Positions 51,078 through 59,150 of a stretch of DNA of 59,150 bases are shown in pieces. Each line of letters starts with the position of its first letter. The stretch's first letter is position 1. The position numbers were made by a program, and so were the translations under genes. This DNA comes from JBEKIK01 sp050013075 (GTDB taxonomy: Bacteria > Planctomycetota > Planctomycetia > Pirellulales > Thermoguttaceae). The DNA lies in assembly GCA_050013075.1 (NCBI GenBank), contig JBEKFZ010000017.1:1-59150 (forward strand), written 5' to 3'. The notes beneath the pieces were generated by a model, which worked only from the letters and a program-made list of their open reading frames with translations, was not told the origin of the DNA and searched no databases.

Positions 51078-52385
51078 CTATGTATGATGCGCGATCCTGG
51101 GCGGCTTGACAAGGAACGTTACAATCGCGGCCAGTACCAACAAGGTAGAGGCACCATAATAAGCATAAGCGAATGTCTGATATTTATCATATAGTAGGCC
51201 TGCACCCAATGAGAGCATACAACCGCCCACACCCCATGCCGTAAACACCAATCCATAATTGACGCCGAAATTTTTCAAGCCGTAATAATCCTTGGTGATA
51301 GATGGAAACAGTGAGAGGTTTGCGCCGTAATTTGCGCCGATGAGTGCTGAGAGTAAAGCCAGCACTAAACCATTGGCCAAAATCGTGTCGGCTTTTGCCA
51401 GAGATAAAATAATCACCAACACAGCTTGGACGACAAAGCAACCGAACATGGTGGTTTTACGTCCTAGCTTATCGGAAAGCACGCCGGCAAGTATCCGCCC
51501 TGCGCCGTTGCCCACCCCGAGCGCGGCAACCAACAGGAAACCCAAATCAAGCCCTACCTGTTTGCTGGCAATTGTTGCGAGTTTGGAAATAACCATCAAG
51601 CCGGCTCCGGCACCGCAAGTATACATGAACCATAAAAGATAAAACTGCACGGTGCTCAGTATTTCCCAGGGAGAGAAATTTTCTTTTTTTGCGTTTGGGC
51701 CGGGAGCGACTTTGGGTGCCGATCCGGCGGGCACATAACCTGCTGGCGGAGCAACCAATAATTGAGACAACCCGACCACCACGATCAAAAATGCTATTCC
51801 AAGAGTGAGCATCGTGTTGGGAAGACCGAAACCGCCAAACAACCATTCCGTTAATGGTGATTTAGATGCCCAGGTCATATTCATTTTCATTGAATCAGAG
51901 ACTCCGACAATCAACCATTTACTCAAAGGGGCTGCGTATACCGATGCCAAGCCGAAGCCCGAAACCACAATGCCCGCGATCAATCCGGTGCGTTTGGCCG
52001 AGAACCATTTCACCGCCGGCGGAGTAGCAGAGGCATAACCGAAGCCGATACCGGACCCGGTCAAAATTCCAAAACCTAAAATGTATCCTAAAAACGAGGT
52101 GGTGTAACTTGCCAGAATCATGCCGGCGCCCACCAGCAAACCGCCGATAGTGGCCACAATCCGCGGGCCGATGCGGTCCTGCAATCTGCCGGCTGGCACC
52201 ATCATCAAGCTGAACACCAGACAGGCGATGGAATAGGGCCAGGATTTATCTGCCTCGCTCCATTTCCAATCGGCGGGAATGTCCTTACTAATGACGCTCC
52301 AGGTGTAAAGTATGCCCAAGGCCAGATTGATGCCCACCGCGGCCGCGGTTACGCGAACTCCATGATTCTTAACTGGTTGATCCAT
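51078..52385 (-). CDS. OFA-family MFS transporter
   Basis: 435 residues from the ATG at 52385, preceded by AAAGGA. Twelve membrane helices; ALGILYTWSVISKDIP near the start, MMVPAGRLQDRIGPR (MFS loop 2-3) and the second-half AGRILAGVLSDKLGRK (loop 8-9) fit the oxalate/formate antiporter group. It imports or exchanges small carboxylates. The substrate is not predictable. Divergent from the DMT gene. Confidence 0.9.
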   Translation of the reverse strand: MDQPVKNHGVRVTAAAVGINLALGILYTWSVISKDIPADWKWSEADKSWPYSIACLVFSLMMVPAGRLQDRIGPRIVATIGGLLVGAGMILASYTTSFLGYILGFGILTGSGIGFGYASATPPAVKWFSAKRTGLIAGIVVSGFGLASVYAAPLSKWLIVGVSDSMKMNMTWASKSPLTEWLFGGFGLPNTMLTLGIAFLIVVVGLSQLLVAPPAGYVPAGSAPKVAPGPNAKKENFSPWEILSTVQFYLLWFMYTCGAGAGLMVISKLATIASKQVGLDLGFLLVAALGVGNGAGRILAGVLSDKLGRKTTMFGCFVVQAVLVIILSLAKADTILANGLVLALLSALIGANYGANLSLFPSITKDYYGLKNFGVNYGLVFTAWGVGGCMLSLGAGLLYDKYQTFAYAYYGASTLLVLAAIVTFLVKPPRIAHHT

Positions 52386-52508
52386 AATAAAGCGATCCTT
52401 TTGGAAAGAGACTTTTTCAAGAATAAAGCGGATTCTAGCATAATCCACAATACACAACCAGAGCGGTCAGGGTTCAGGTTTCGCAGTCCTTTCTCTGATT
52501 TATGCCTG

Positions 52509-52535
52509 TTGAAAGCGGGCGTCAGTTATTATAAT
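52509..52535 (+). promoter_or_regulatory. Candidate promoter of the DMT gene
   Basis: TTGAAA at 52509-52514 and TATAAT at 52530-52535 with a 15-bp spacer (short but acceptable), 34 bp upstream of the ATG at 52569. No other such pair is seen in this divergent gap. Confidence 0.4.
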
Positions 52536-52568
52536 GGCTCCTCCGCGAAAACGATCCGGGAACCGAGC

Positions 52569-53468
52569 ATGGACACTTCACAACTTGGCGAACTGGCGGC
52601 AATAGGCACGGCGTTTTTGTGGACGCTCTCGGCCTTGGCGTGGACTTCGGCGGGCAAGGACATGGGCGCCTTGGCCATGAGCTTTATCCGCCTGATGGTT
52701 ACCTGCGTGTTTTTGTCGATATACGGGCAGATATTCCTCGGATCGGCATTGCCGCTTAACGCCGACGGCCAAACCTGGCTGCTATTGGCGACTTCGGGGT
52801 TTTTCGGTTTTTTCATTGCCGACCTCTGCCTGTTCAAGGCGTTCCTGTTGATCGGTCCGAGAGTTTCGCTTTTGATCCAATCGCTAACGCCGCCTCTATC
52901 GGCGATTATGGCCTGGATTTTCTTAGGCGATAAACTGCTGCTGAAAGATTGGATCGGCATGGCAATCACGCTGTCCGGAGTAGTTTGGGTCATACTCGAG
53001 CGCCCGGAAACGCCCGAGGAACACCGGCGCAGGCGCCATATCGCGCGGGGCGTTTTTTTGGCCGTGGTGGCCGCCGTGAGCGGCGCCGTCGGGCTGGTGT
53101 TCTCGAAAAAAGGGATCGGCAACTACGATGCCGCCGTCGCGACTTACATCCGCGTAATCGGCGCCCTGGCCGGATACGTGGTGCTGTTGACGCTGGTGTG
53201 GCGCTGGCCGGTGGTTCTAAGGGCGGTCCGGCTGCGCCGGGCAATGGGCATCTTGATGTTCGGCTCGTTCGTGGGACCTTTTTTGGGCGTGATACTGTGC
53301 ATGGTGTCTCTGCGCTATTGTCACGCCGGCGTGGTCTCCACGATTATTAACACCATGCCCGTGCTGATCCTGCCGTTTATCATCGTGTTGTATCACGAAA
53401 AAGTAAGCCTCCGAGCCGGCGGCGGGGCCGTGCTCTCGGTGCTGGGAGTGGCAATGCTGGTGCTGTGA
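52569..53468 (+). CDS. EamA/DMT-superfamily transporter
   Basis: 299 residues from the ATG at 52569; the long open extension to 52362 has no ribosome site and reads the divergent promoter region. Ten membrane helices in two EamA repeats: SLLIQSLTPPLSAIMAWIFL ends the first half, and VVSTIINTMPVLILPFIIVL the second. Members export metabolites, amino acids or nucleotide sugars. The inter-repeat loop ERPETPEEHRRRRH is strongly basic. Confidence 0.9.
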   Translation: MDTSQLGELAAIGTAFLWTLSALAWTSAGKDMGALAMSFIRLMVTCVFLSIYGQIFLGSALPLNADGQTWLLLATSGFFGFFIADLCLFKAFLLIGPRVSLLIQSLTPPLSAIMAWIFLGDKLLLKDWIGMAITLSGVVWVILERPETPEEHRRRRHIARGVFLAVVAAVSGAVGLVFSKKGIGNYDAAVATYIRVIGALAGYVVLLTLVWRWPVVLRAVRLRRAMGILMFGSFVGPFLGVILCMVSLRYCHAGVVSTIINTMPVLILPFIIVLYHEKVSLRAGGGAVLSVLGVAMLVL

Positions 53469-53686
53469 AACAGGGAAAGGATGAAGGATGAAGGATGAAG
53501 GATGAAAAAAAGATATTATTGACCTTTGCCTGGCAAATGGACCATTAAGTTGTGGAGCAGATTGCTAATCTGCCCAAAAAAGGCAGGTTGGCAACCTGCC
53601 CCACAGATCATTACCCAGACAAAGGTCAATAGATTACGAATTCACAAGTGGATCCAATAGATAATTCATCCTTCATCCCTCATCCT
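53469..53686. repeat. Microsatellite and hairpin repeats between DMT and CDF genes
   Basis: A tandem GGATGAA 7-mer (about four units at 53478-53505, again at the CDF side near 53665) and the hairpins GCAGATTGCTAATCTGC and GCAGGTTGGCAACCTGC at ~53556-53600. The 7-mer also occurs at the ctaA end (5222-5243). Confidence 0.7.
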
Positions 53687-55111
53687 TTATTCTTTCGGCT
53701 CCGCGTGGATCACCACGCGGCCGAGCTTGGGGATGTTGGCGCGGAGGTATTTTTCCAGGCGGACGGTGAAATCGTGGGCGTCGACGATGGGAGTGGCGGG
53801 CTGAAGAGTGCAGTGCAGCGACACGGACAGTTCCGGGCCTGTTTGTTGCACTATGACGTCGTGGGGATGAAAACGGGTTTTTGTTTCGTTCTGGAAGCGG
53901 ACGAGAAATCTGTGGATCAAAAGTTCGCCGGCCGACTGGGAACGGACCGTGGCGGCGGAGTCCCCGGCGGGTTCCAGGTGCGTGACGATCCGCTCGAGGC
54001 CGGGAACGGCCTCGCGCAAGTCCCGCTCGAACTGGCTAGCCTGGCGATGGGCTTCCTCCAATAGCAGCGATTCGTTTACCTCCAGGTGCAGTTCCAGCCA
54101 GCGCTGGCGGTTTTCTTCGTAAATCCGCACTCCGTGCGCGCCCAGGCCGTGGCGCGCGGCCAGCAGGCGGACTTTGGTGGTGATATCTTCATCGCTGGGC
54201 ACGGCGGGCTCGACGTGGACCACGACGTCGGCCTTGGGAAAAATGGAGCGAACGGCGGCTTCGGCCTGGTTGGCGATATCGTGGGTTTGTTCGAAGGCCG
54301 CGGCCCGGATGACGGCCAGGGTCACGTCGGCGAATACTACCGGCCCGCTGCGCCGCAGGCGGACCTGGCGGACTTCGGCCACTCCGGGCACGGCTCGGAC
54401 GGCGGCTTCCACTTGTTCCTGCATCCCTTTGGGTACGCTGTCCAACAGGTCGCCGACGGTTTTTTTGCCCAGTTGCAGGCTTACCCAAACGACGATTCCC
54501 GCCACGCCCAGGGCCGCCAGGGCATCGGCCTTGATGAGCCAGGGCAGGTCGTATCGCTCGCCCGCCCACACGCCCGCAAGTCCCAAGAGCACCACCAGCG
54601 AAGACCAAATATCGGTGGAAAAGTGCAAGGCGTCGGCTTCGAGGGCCTGGCTGGCGTATTTGTCGGCGGCCCGCCGCAACGCCCGGGATCGGGAAATGTC
54701 GATGATAATCGAGACGAACACGACCACAAAGGCCCAGATATTCGGATCAACCTCTACTTTGGCGCGGAAAAACAATCGTTCCACGGCTTCGTAAATGATC
54801 CACAAACAAGTGACCAGGAGCAAAAAGGTCTCGAACAGGGCGGAAATATTTTCAAACTTGCCGTGTCCGTAGGTGTGTTCGCGGTCGGCGGGCAGGCTGG
54901 AGATGCGGACCGCCCAAAGCGTGATCGCGGCGGCGACCATATCCAATCCGGAATGGGCAGCCTCGGAAAGAATGCCCAGGCTGTTGGTCCAGTAGCCGAC
55001 TACGATCTTGAAAGCAGTCAGAAGCAGCGCTGCCAGCAGCGAGGCCGATGCCACGCGGCGCTTGTCCCGGTCAGCGCGGGCAAAATCATCTTGAAAAGGC
55101 GGGCTGATCAT
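53687..55111 (-). CDS. Cation diffusion facilitator with extended C-terminus
   Basis: 474 residues from the ATG at 55111 (the frame is open to 55171). Six membrane helices with metal-site residues in HSGLD (helix II) and HFSTD (helix V), the H-x3-D pair of Zn/Fe/Mn exporters. Usual CDFs are ~300 residues; here the cytoplasmic domain after ~residue 220 has roughly two to three ferredoxin-like dimerisation units (VPGVAEVRQVRLRRSG; HGVRIYEENRQRWLELHLEV; last ~60 residues). It exports divalent metals by proton antiport. Confidence 0.92.
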   Translation of the reverse strand: MISPPFQDDFARADRDKRRVASASLLAALLLTAFKIVVGYWTNSLGILSEAAHSGLDMVAAAITLWAVRISSLPADREHTYGHGKFENISALFETFLLLVTCLWIIYEAVERLFFRAKVEVDPNIWAFVVVFVSIIIDISRSRALRRAADKYASQALEADALHFSTDIWSSLVVLLGLAGVWAGERYDLPWLIKADALAALGVAGIVVWVSLQLGKKTVGDLLDSVPKGMQEQVEAAVRAVPGVAEVRQVRLRRSGPVVFADVTLAVIRAAAFEQTHDIANQAEAAVRSIFPKADVVVHVEPAVPSDEDITTKVRLLAARHGLGAHGVRIYEENRQRWLELHLEVNESLLLEEAHRQASQFERDLREAVPGLERIVTHLEPAGDSAATVRSQSAGELLIHRFLVRFQNETKTRFHPHDVIVQQTGPELSVSLHCTLQPATPIVDAHDFTVRLEKYLRANIPKLGRVVIHAEPKE

Positions 55112-55171
55112 GTGAAATGCCCCCCACGCCGAACGACACTTGCGACTCGTGGAATAAATGTTGTATGACAA

Positions 55172-55247
55172 GTTTTAGCCGCGGCACTTGTGCCGCGGGT
55201 AATGGATAAATTCATCCCCACAAGTGCCAGTGGCTAAGCATGGATTA
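55172..55247. repeat. Type H hairpins between CDF and small membrane gene
   Basis: TTTTAGCCGCGGCACTTGTGCCGCGG and, after ~20 bp, CCACAAGTGCCAGTGGCTAAGC. Same TTTAGCC/GGCTAA arms and ACTTGT/ACAAGT cores as the pair at 46768-46846. Confidence 0.75.
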
Positions 55248-55466
55248 TTATTTTGGTTTTTGTTTTTCGCGTTCTGTCGCCCGCCAGGCCAAGGCAAGCA
55301 TTATTAGTCCGAAGATTAGCGACGCGACGCCGGACCAGAGATTAATATTATAGGTTAGCGAAACTTTGTAAATATCGGAATTAAAGGTAACCAACCCAAA
55401 AACCAAGAGGATGGCGCCGACAATGACGAACATCGAGCCGATCGGAATGCGGATATCCAGCGACAT
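55248..55466 (-). CDS. Small membrane protein next to the SSS transporter
   Basis: A 72-residue protein with two membrane helices (GSMFVIVGAILLVFGLVTF and SGVASLIFGLIMLALAWR) and a short basic tail. It follows the sodium symporter gene in the same orientation, 112 bp away, and may be its accessory. No family recognised. Confidence 0.7.
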   Translation of the reverse strand: MSLDIRIPIGSMFVIVGAILLVFGLVTFNSDIYKVSLTYNINLWSGVASLIFGLIMLALAWRATEREKQKPK

Positions 55467-55532
55467 ATCGAGTCCCTTTACTTCTAAACGAAACTTTTGA
55501 TTCTAATACCGGCCTATATACTTGTTGTTGTT

Positions 55533-55557
55533 GGGGCGATACTTGAACTATCGCCCC
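55533..55557. repeat. Hairpin between SSS and small membrane genes
   Basis: GGGGCGATA-CTTGAAC-TATCGCCCC, a perfect 9-bp inverted repeat flanked by TATACTTGTT and ACATACTTAT. It could end the SSS transcript or act as a processing site. Confidence 0.65.
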
Positions 55558-55578
55558 GACATACTTATTTGATTCTAA

Positions 55579-57390
55579 TTACCAGAAAATGATATTCAAA
55601 ACAATGGAAACGGCAAGCACGAAAGCGCCCAGTATCCAAGGACGTTCGTACCAATGCAGGCTGTCGTCTTTTGCCACGTGCGGCGTGAGTGAATAAACCA
55701 GGCCCTTGAGTTCTTCGTCGGATTTGTCGCGACTGGTTAGTAGACTAATCACAATAGTAACCACGAAACAAACGGACCAGGCATAAATGGCGGTCCAAAA
55801 ATTAAGAGCCATCTCGCTTGGATATTCATGTAGTACCGCGCCAAACCAACCTCCCTTGAAGATAGTGGTGGCTTTTTCGGGAGCCGTAAGTCCGCAGTGA
55901 ATTATCGCCACGCCGGTCCCTGTTACCAATCCCCAAAAAGCGCCATGTTTTGTCGTTCTTTTCCAGAACATGCCCAAAATAAACGTGGCAAACAGCGGCG
56001 CGTTAACGAGCGAAAAAACTAACTGCAGGAAATCCATGATGTTATTGAATTGTGCGGCTATATAAGCCGCGCCCATGCTCACTACCGTGCCGAAGACGGT
56101 CGCCATCCGGCCCATCCACAGATAATGGTTGTCGGACTTGTTCGGCGCGATGTAACTTTGATAAATATCATAAGTCCAAACGGTATTAAATGCAGTCACG
56201 TTTCCCGCCATGCCCGACATGAACGAGGCGATCAAGGCGGTGATACCCAACCCCAGTACGCCTTCGGGCAGATAGTGAACCAGCATGTAAGGAATTGTAT
56301 TGTCAAAATCAACTTCCGTCCCATTTGGTTTTAGCGGTAGAACGAAAGATCCACTCTCACCGGCTTTGAAATAAAGTGCCATGGCGATCATGCCGGGCAG
56401 AATCACTAAAATCGGGATAAACATTTTTGGAATCGCGCCAATCAGCGGAGTTCGGCGCGCGGCCGACATGGAGTTGGCGGCCATGGCGCGTTGCACCACG
56501 AGGAAGTTCGTACACCAGTAACCGAAGGAAAGCACGAATCCCAAACCCATCACAATAGCAAACCAACTCACTCCCATGGGGTTTTCCTGGGCAGTTTCCG
56601 TGTAAGCCCAACATCTAAACCAGGTGTCTGCCGGTAACTGATGTTGAGTTGCCATTGCTTGCAGCCGCCCTTGCATGCCGCTCCAACCGCCGACGTCTTT
56701 AAGGCTTAAAAAAACAAGAGGTGTAAGTCCCGCGACAATGAGAAAGAATTGCAGCACTTCGTTGTAAATGGCCGAGGTCAAGCCGCCCAAGTATGTATAG
56801 ATCAGTACGATAATGGCCGACATCACGATGCTGAAATGGAAATTCCAACCCAGCATGATGTTCATCAACTTAGCCATGGCGTACATCGATATCCCGGAGG
56901 TGAAGATCGTCATGATGGCGAAGGCGAAGGCGTTAAAGCCCCGGGTTCTTTCGTCGAAACGGAGTTTCAGATATTCAGGCACGGACCGCGCCCGGGAACC
57001 GTAATAAAAGGGCATCATAAACAAGCCCAAAAAAACCATGGCCGGAATTGCGCCTATCCAGTAGAAATGACAGGTTGCAATTCCGTATTTTGCGCCCGAC
57101 GCCGCCATGCCCATCACTTCCAATGCCCCCAGGTTCGTGGAGATAAAGGCCAGTCCGGTTATCCATGCCGGAATGGATCGGCCGGAGGTGAGAAAATCGC
57201 TGCTGCTGCGCATGAAGCGTTTCAAGGCCCAGCCGATTCCCAACACAAAAACCAAGTACACGATCAAAATCGTGTAATCGATCGGTCCCAGGAGGGTTTT
57301 GAGTTCGGTTGCCGCGGTATTTCCAAGATTTCCCTCGTTGGTAACGGCAAATAAGGCCCCCAGGTGAGATGAAAGTTGGGCTAAAGGCAT
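55579..57390 (-). CDS. Sodium:solute symporter (SSS family)
   Basis: 603 residues from the ATG at 57390, with GAAGGACGTCTCC upstream. About 14 membrane helices. SSS signatures include FLTSGRSIPAWITGLAFISTNLGAL (~residues 65-90, Na+-site region), SVPEYLKLRFDERTRGFNAF and GGLTSAIYNEVLQFFLIV. The long C-terminus adds helices as in SGLT-like sugar or inositol symporters. Substrate not determined. Confidence 0.92.
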   Translation of the reverse strand: MPLAQLSSHLGALFAVTNEGNLGNTAATELKTLLGPIDYTILIVYLVFVLGIGWALKRFMRSSSDFLTSGRSIPAWITGLAFISTNLGALEVMGMAASGAKYGIATCHFYWIGAIPAMVFLGLFMMPFYYGSRARSVPEYLKLRFDERTRGFNAFAFAIMTIFTSGISMYAMAKLMNIMLGWNFHFSIVMSAIIVLIYTYLGGLTSAIYNEVLQFFLIVAGLTPLVFLSLKDVGGWSGMQGRLQAMATQHQLPADTWFRCWAYTETAQENPMGVSWFAIVMGLGFVLSFGYWCTNFLVVQRAMAANSMSAARRTPLIGAIPKMFIPILVILPGMIAMALYFKAGESGSFVLPLKPNGTEVDFDNTIPYMLVHYLPEGVLGLGITALIASFMSGMAGNVTAFNTVWTYDIYQSYIAPNKSDNHYLWMGRMATVFGTVVSMGAAYIAAQFNNIMDFLQLVFSLVNAPLFATFILGMFWKRTTKHGAFWGLVTGTGVAIIHCGLTAPEKATTIFKGGWFGAVLHEYPSEMALNFWTAIYAWSVCFVVTIVISLLTSRDKSDEELKGLVYSLTPHVAKDDSLHWYERPWILGAFVLAVSIVLNIIFW

Positions 57391-57886
57391 GGAGACGTCC
57401 TTCGCACTAAAAGGAATGAAAGGCAAGGTATTAAAGGTTCTCGAGGCGCGGTCCGCTCCGCGCCAGAAATTATCCACGCATTTTATATTCCGGTGAAAGC
57501 AACTTACAAGCGGCTAATATATATTAAATACCGGAATTTTGCACTGTAGTAATCGCTAAAAGAATGCGCGTGACCCGAACGAGGGGGACGGGGCGGAGGA
57601 CCTCGAATATGAAAATCCGTCAGGTTCCCAATAGGCATGTGTCACCCAATGAAGCAAGTTCAAAAAATGACAATTCATAAGGGTTATCGTACCGAATCGA
57701 CAATGATCTTCCTCATGTATTTTTCAACGGCCGTTTGGGTAATAAACCTGATTATTAATGGAACCAACAATCTTTCCACAAAACGTACACACCGCTTATT
57801 CGGCTGTTCATTCCACAAAGATCCACTATAACCATATTGTTGCGCACCGGCAATAATTTCAAACGACCTTTCCTGATCCGCACTGC
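57391..57886. other. Intergenic region between SSS and aroA
   Basis: 496 bp. It contains the divergent promoters of the two genes but no clear -10/-35 pair or recognised repeat. A 64-residue ORF at 57637 has no protein-like features and is not called. Confidence 0.45.
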
Positions 57887-59119
57887 ATGACTACGGCCAT
57901 TGAAATCCAACCCGCCGGCCCCGTACAGGGCTCGATTCGACCGCCGGGCTCGAAGAGTCTAACCAACCGGGCGTTGGTTTGCGCGGCCTTGGCCCGGGGC
58001 AAATCGGTGCTTTCCGGCGCCCTGGACAGCGAAGACACCCGGGTGATGATCGAGGCCCTGCGCCGGTTGGGGATTGCGGTGGAGCATGACGTAAAAGCCA
58101 AAACCATCCGGATTTCCGGGTGTAATGGCCGGCCGCCGGCTACCGAAGCCAATCTGTTCGCGGCCAACAGCGGCACTACAATCCGGTTTTTAACGGCAAT
58201 GGCGGCATTGGGACGGGGCCGATTCCGCCTGGACGGCACCCCGCGGATGCGCCAGCGGCCCATTCAGGACCTGTTGGACGCCTTGGAGCAACTTGGGGCA
58301 AAGGCTTATTCGGAACTTCGATCCGGTTGCCCGCCGGTGGTGGTCCAGGCCGCGGGACTGCGAGGCGGTCGGGCGGAGATAGCAGGAGAGGTTTCCAGCC
58401 AGTTCCTTAGCGGACTTTTAATGGTCGCCGCGTATGCCCGCAATCCGGTGGAATTGGCGCTAAGCGGGCGCCTGGTTTCGCAACCCTATGTGGCCATGAC
58501 TACGGCCGTGATGGCGGCCTTTGGCGTACAGGTCCAGACCCAGCCCGGCGGGTTTATCGTGCCGGCTGGCCAGGGATATCATGGACGGGATTATGAGATC
58601 GAGCCGGATGCCTCGGCGGGGAGTTACTTTTTCGCCGCGGCGGCTATTACCGGTGGAAAAATCATGGTCGAAGGGCTTTCGCGCCGGAGCCTGCAAGGCG
58701 ACGTGGCCTTTTGCGATTGCCTGGAAAAAATGGGCTGCACCGTGGAATACTGCGAGAATGTGATTACCCTGAGCGGCGGAAAACTTCACGGAATTAATGT
58801 CGATATGAACGCCTTCAGCGATACGGTGCAAACCTTGGCGGCAACGGCCCTGTTCGCCGATGGGCCTACGACCATCAGCGGAGCGGCCCACATCCGGCAC
58901 AAGGAAACCGACCGCATCCACGCGCTGGCTACTGAGTTGAGGAAAATCGGCGCAGGCGTGGAAGAGCGCCCCGACGGGCTGCGAATAATTCCCGGCCCGC
59001 TCCGCGGGGCAAGGATCGAGACCTACAACGACCACCGCATGGCAATGAGCATGGCGCTTGTGGGCCTGGCCGTGCCCGGCATTGTCATCCTGGATCCGGA
59101 GTGTACGGCGAAAACCTAA
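57887..59119 (+). CDS. aroA: 3-Phosphoshikimate 1-carboxyvinyltransferase, C-terminus cut by an in-frame stop
   Basis: 410 residues. EPSP synthase of the shikimate pathway: GSKSLTNRALV (Lys22 region), NSGTTIRFL, RPIQDLLDALEQLG (Arg124 region), SSQFLSGLL, NAFSDTVQTLA (catalytic Asp), HKETDRIHAL (Glu341 region) and NDHRMAMSMALVG. Sequence ends at AKT followed by TAA, but the same frame continues PDFFADLARI to the window end; the canonical end is KT(Y/F)PDFF. A single substitution in a Tyr or Phe codon would create this stop. The key AKT lysine is retained, so activity could survive. Confidence 0.93.
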   Translation: MTTAIEIQPAGPVQGSIRPPGSKSLTNRALVCAALARGKSVLSGALDSEDTRVMIEALRRLGIAVEHDVKAKTIRISGCNGRPPATEANLFAANSGTTIRFLTAMAALGRGRFRLDGTPRMRQRPIQDLLDALEQLGAKAYSELRSGCPPVVVQAAGLRGGRAEIAGEVSSQFLSGLLMVAAYARNPVELALSGRLVSQPYVAMTTAVMAAFGVQVQTQPGGFIVPAGQGYHGRDYEIEPDASAGSYFFAAAAITGGKIMVEGLSRRSLQGDVAFCDCLEKMGCTVEYCENVITLSGGKLHGINVDMNAFSDTVQTLAATALFADGPTTISGAAHIRHKETDRIHALATELRKIGAGVEERPDGLRIIPGPLRGARIETYNDHRMAMSMALVGLAVPGIVILDPECTAKT

Positions 59120-59150
59120 CCGGATTTTTTTGCCGACCTTGCAAGAATAA

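Noticed and set aside
57637..57831. 64-residue ORF upstream of aroA
   Set aside because: No ribosome site, odd composition, likely chance.

Overview
The window looks like a chromosomal segment of a planctomycete (Planctomycetota; order not resolvable from sequence alone). The signs are a DUF1559 prepilin-like protein with an H-X9-DG C-terminus, a giant PEP-CTERM surface protein, an Alternative Complex III (ACIII) operon fused to a caa3 oxidase operon, and a Wzz-like coiled-coil protein. I see no integrase, transposase, phage gene, CRISPR array, rRNA or tRNA. All calls were made by reading the sequence; no database search was run.

Layout. 1-6.2 kb: the tail of an unknown protein, a DUF1559 protein, a LacI/AraC hybrid regulator with a tiny coupled ORF, a TVP38-like membrane protein, then heme A synthase (ctaA) and heme O synthase (ctaB). 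6.2-10 kb: one 1272-residue PEP-CTERM protein with internal 108-residue repeats. 10.5-23.9 kb, all minus strand: actA-actB-actC-actDE(fused)-actF-small TM protein-SCO1-coxB-coxA-coxC-coxD. This would carry electrons from quinol through ACIII to an A2-type caa3 oxidase, with ctaA/ctaB supplying its heme A. 24.2-31.9 kb: DUF3467, lpdA, then a block (SDR/DUF2867, PNPOx-like, DUF378, DEAD helicase) bounded by a decayed fragment and an intact copy of a transglutaminase-like gene. 32-36 kb: FtsK with a long acidic tail, and a planctomycete-type membrane protein. 36.2-43.3 kb: a probable sugar-acid catabolic set (cupin, Gfo/Idh/MocA, SDR, FAD enzyme, KDPG-type aldolase) interrupted by an AT-rich gene with a nucleoside-deoxyribosyltransferase-like domain. 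43.3-51 kb: a shortened Wzz-like protein and an AmmeMemoRadiSam cluster (radical SAM, small membrane protein, membrane spermidine-synthase-like protein, MEMO-AMMECR1 fusion lipoprotein). 51-59 kb: OFA-type MFS, DMT, CDF and SSS transporters, and aroA with an in-frame stop just before its conserved C-terminus.

The most unusual layer is repeats. The intergenic DNA is full of short palindromic elements of several families. One is a 125-126 bp element, itself an imperfect palindrome, with a GC-rich core that can fold as a cloverleaf (five full copies). Its end module also occurs next to unrelated hairpins, as if cores were exchangeable. A second family (pattern CCCTCACCCTAACCCTCTCCC) occurs both between genes and, in frame, inside three coding sequences: actB, the radical SAM gene and the spermidine-synthase-like gene. 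That resembles the protein-coding palindromic elements of Rickettsia. In the ACIII/caa3 operon every gap over about 70 bp holds one of these palindromes except the 93-bp gap between actA-distal genes noted below.
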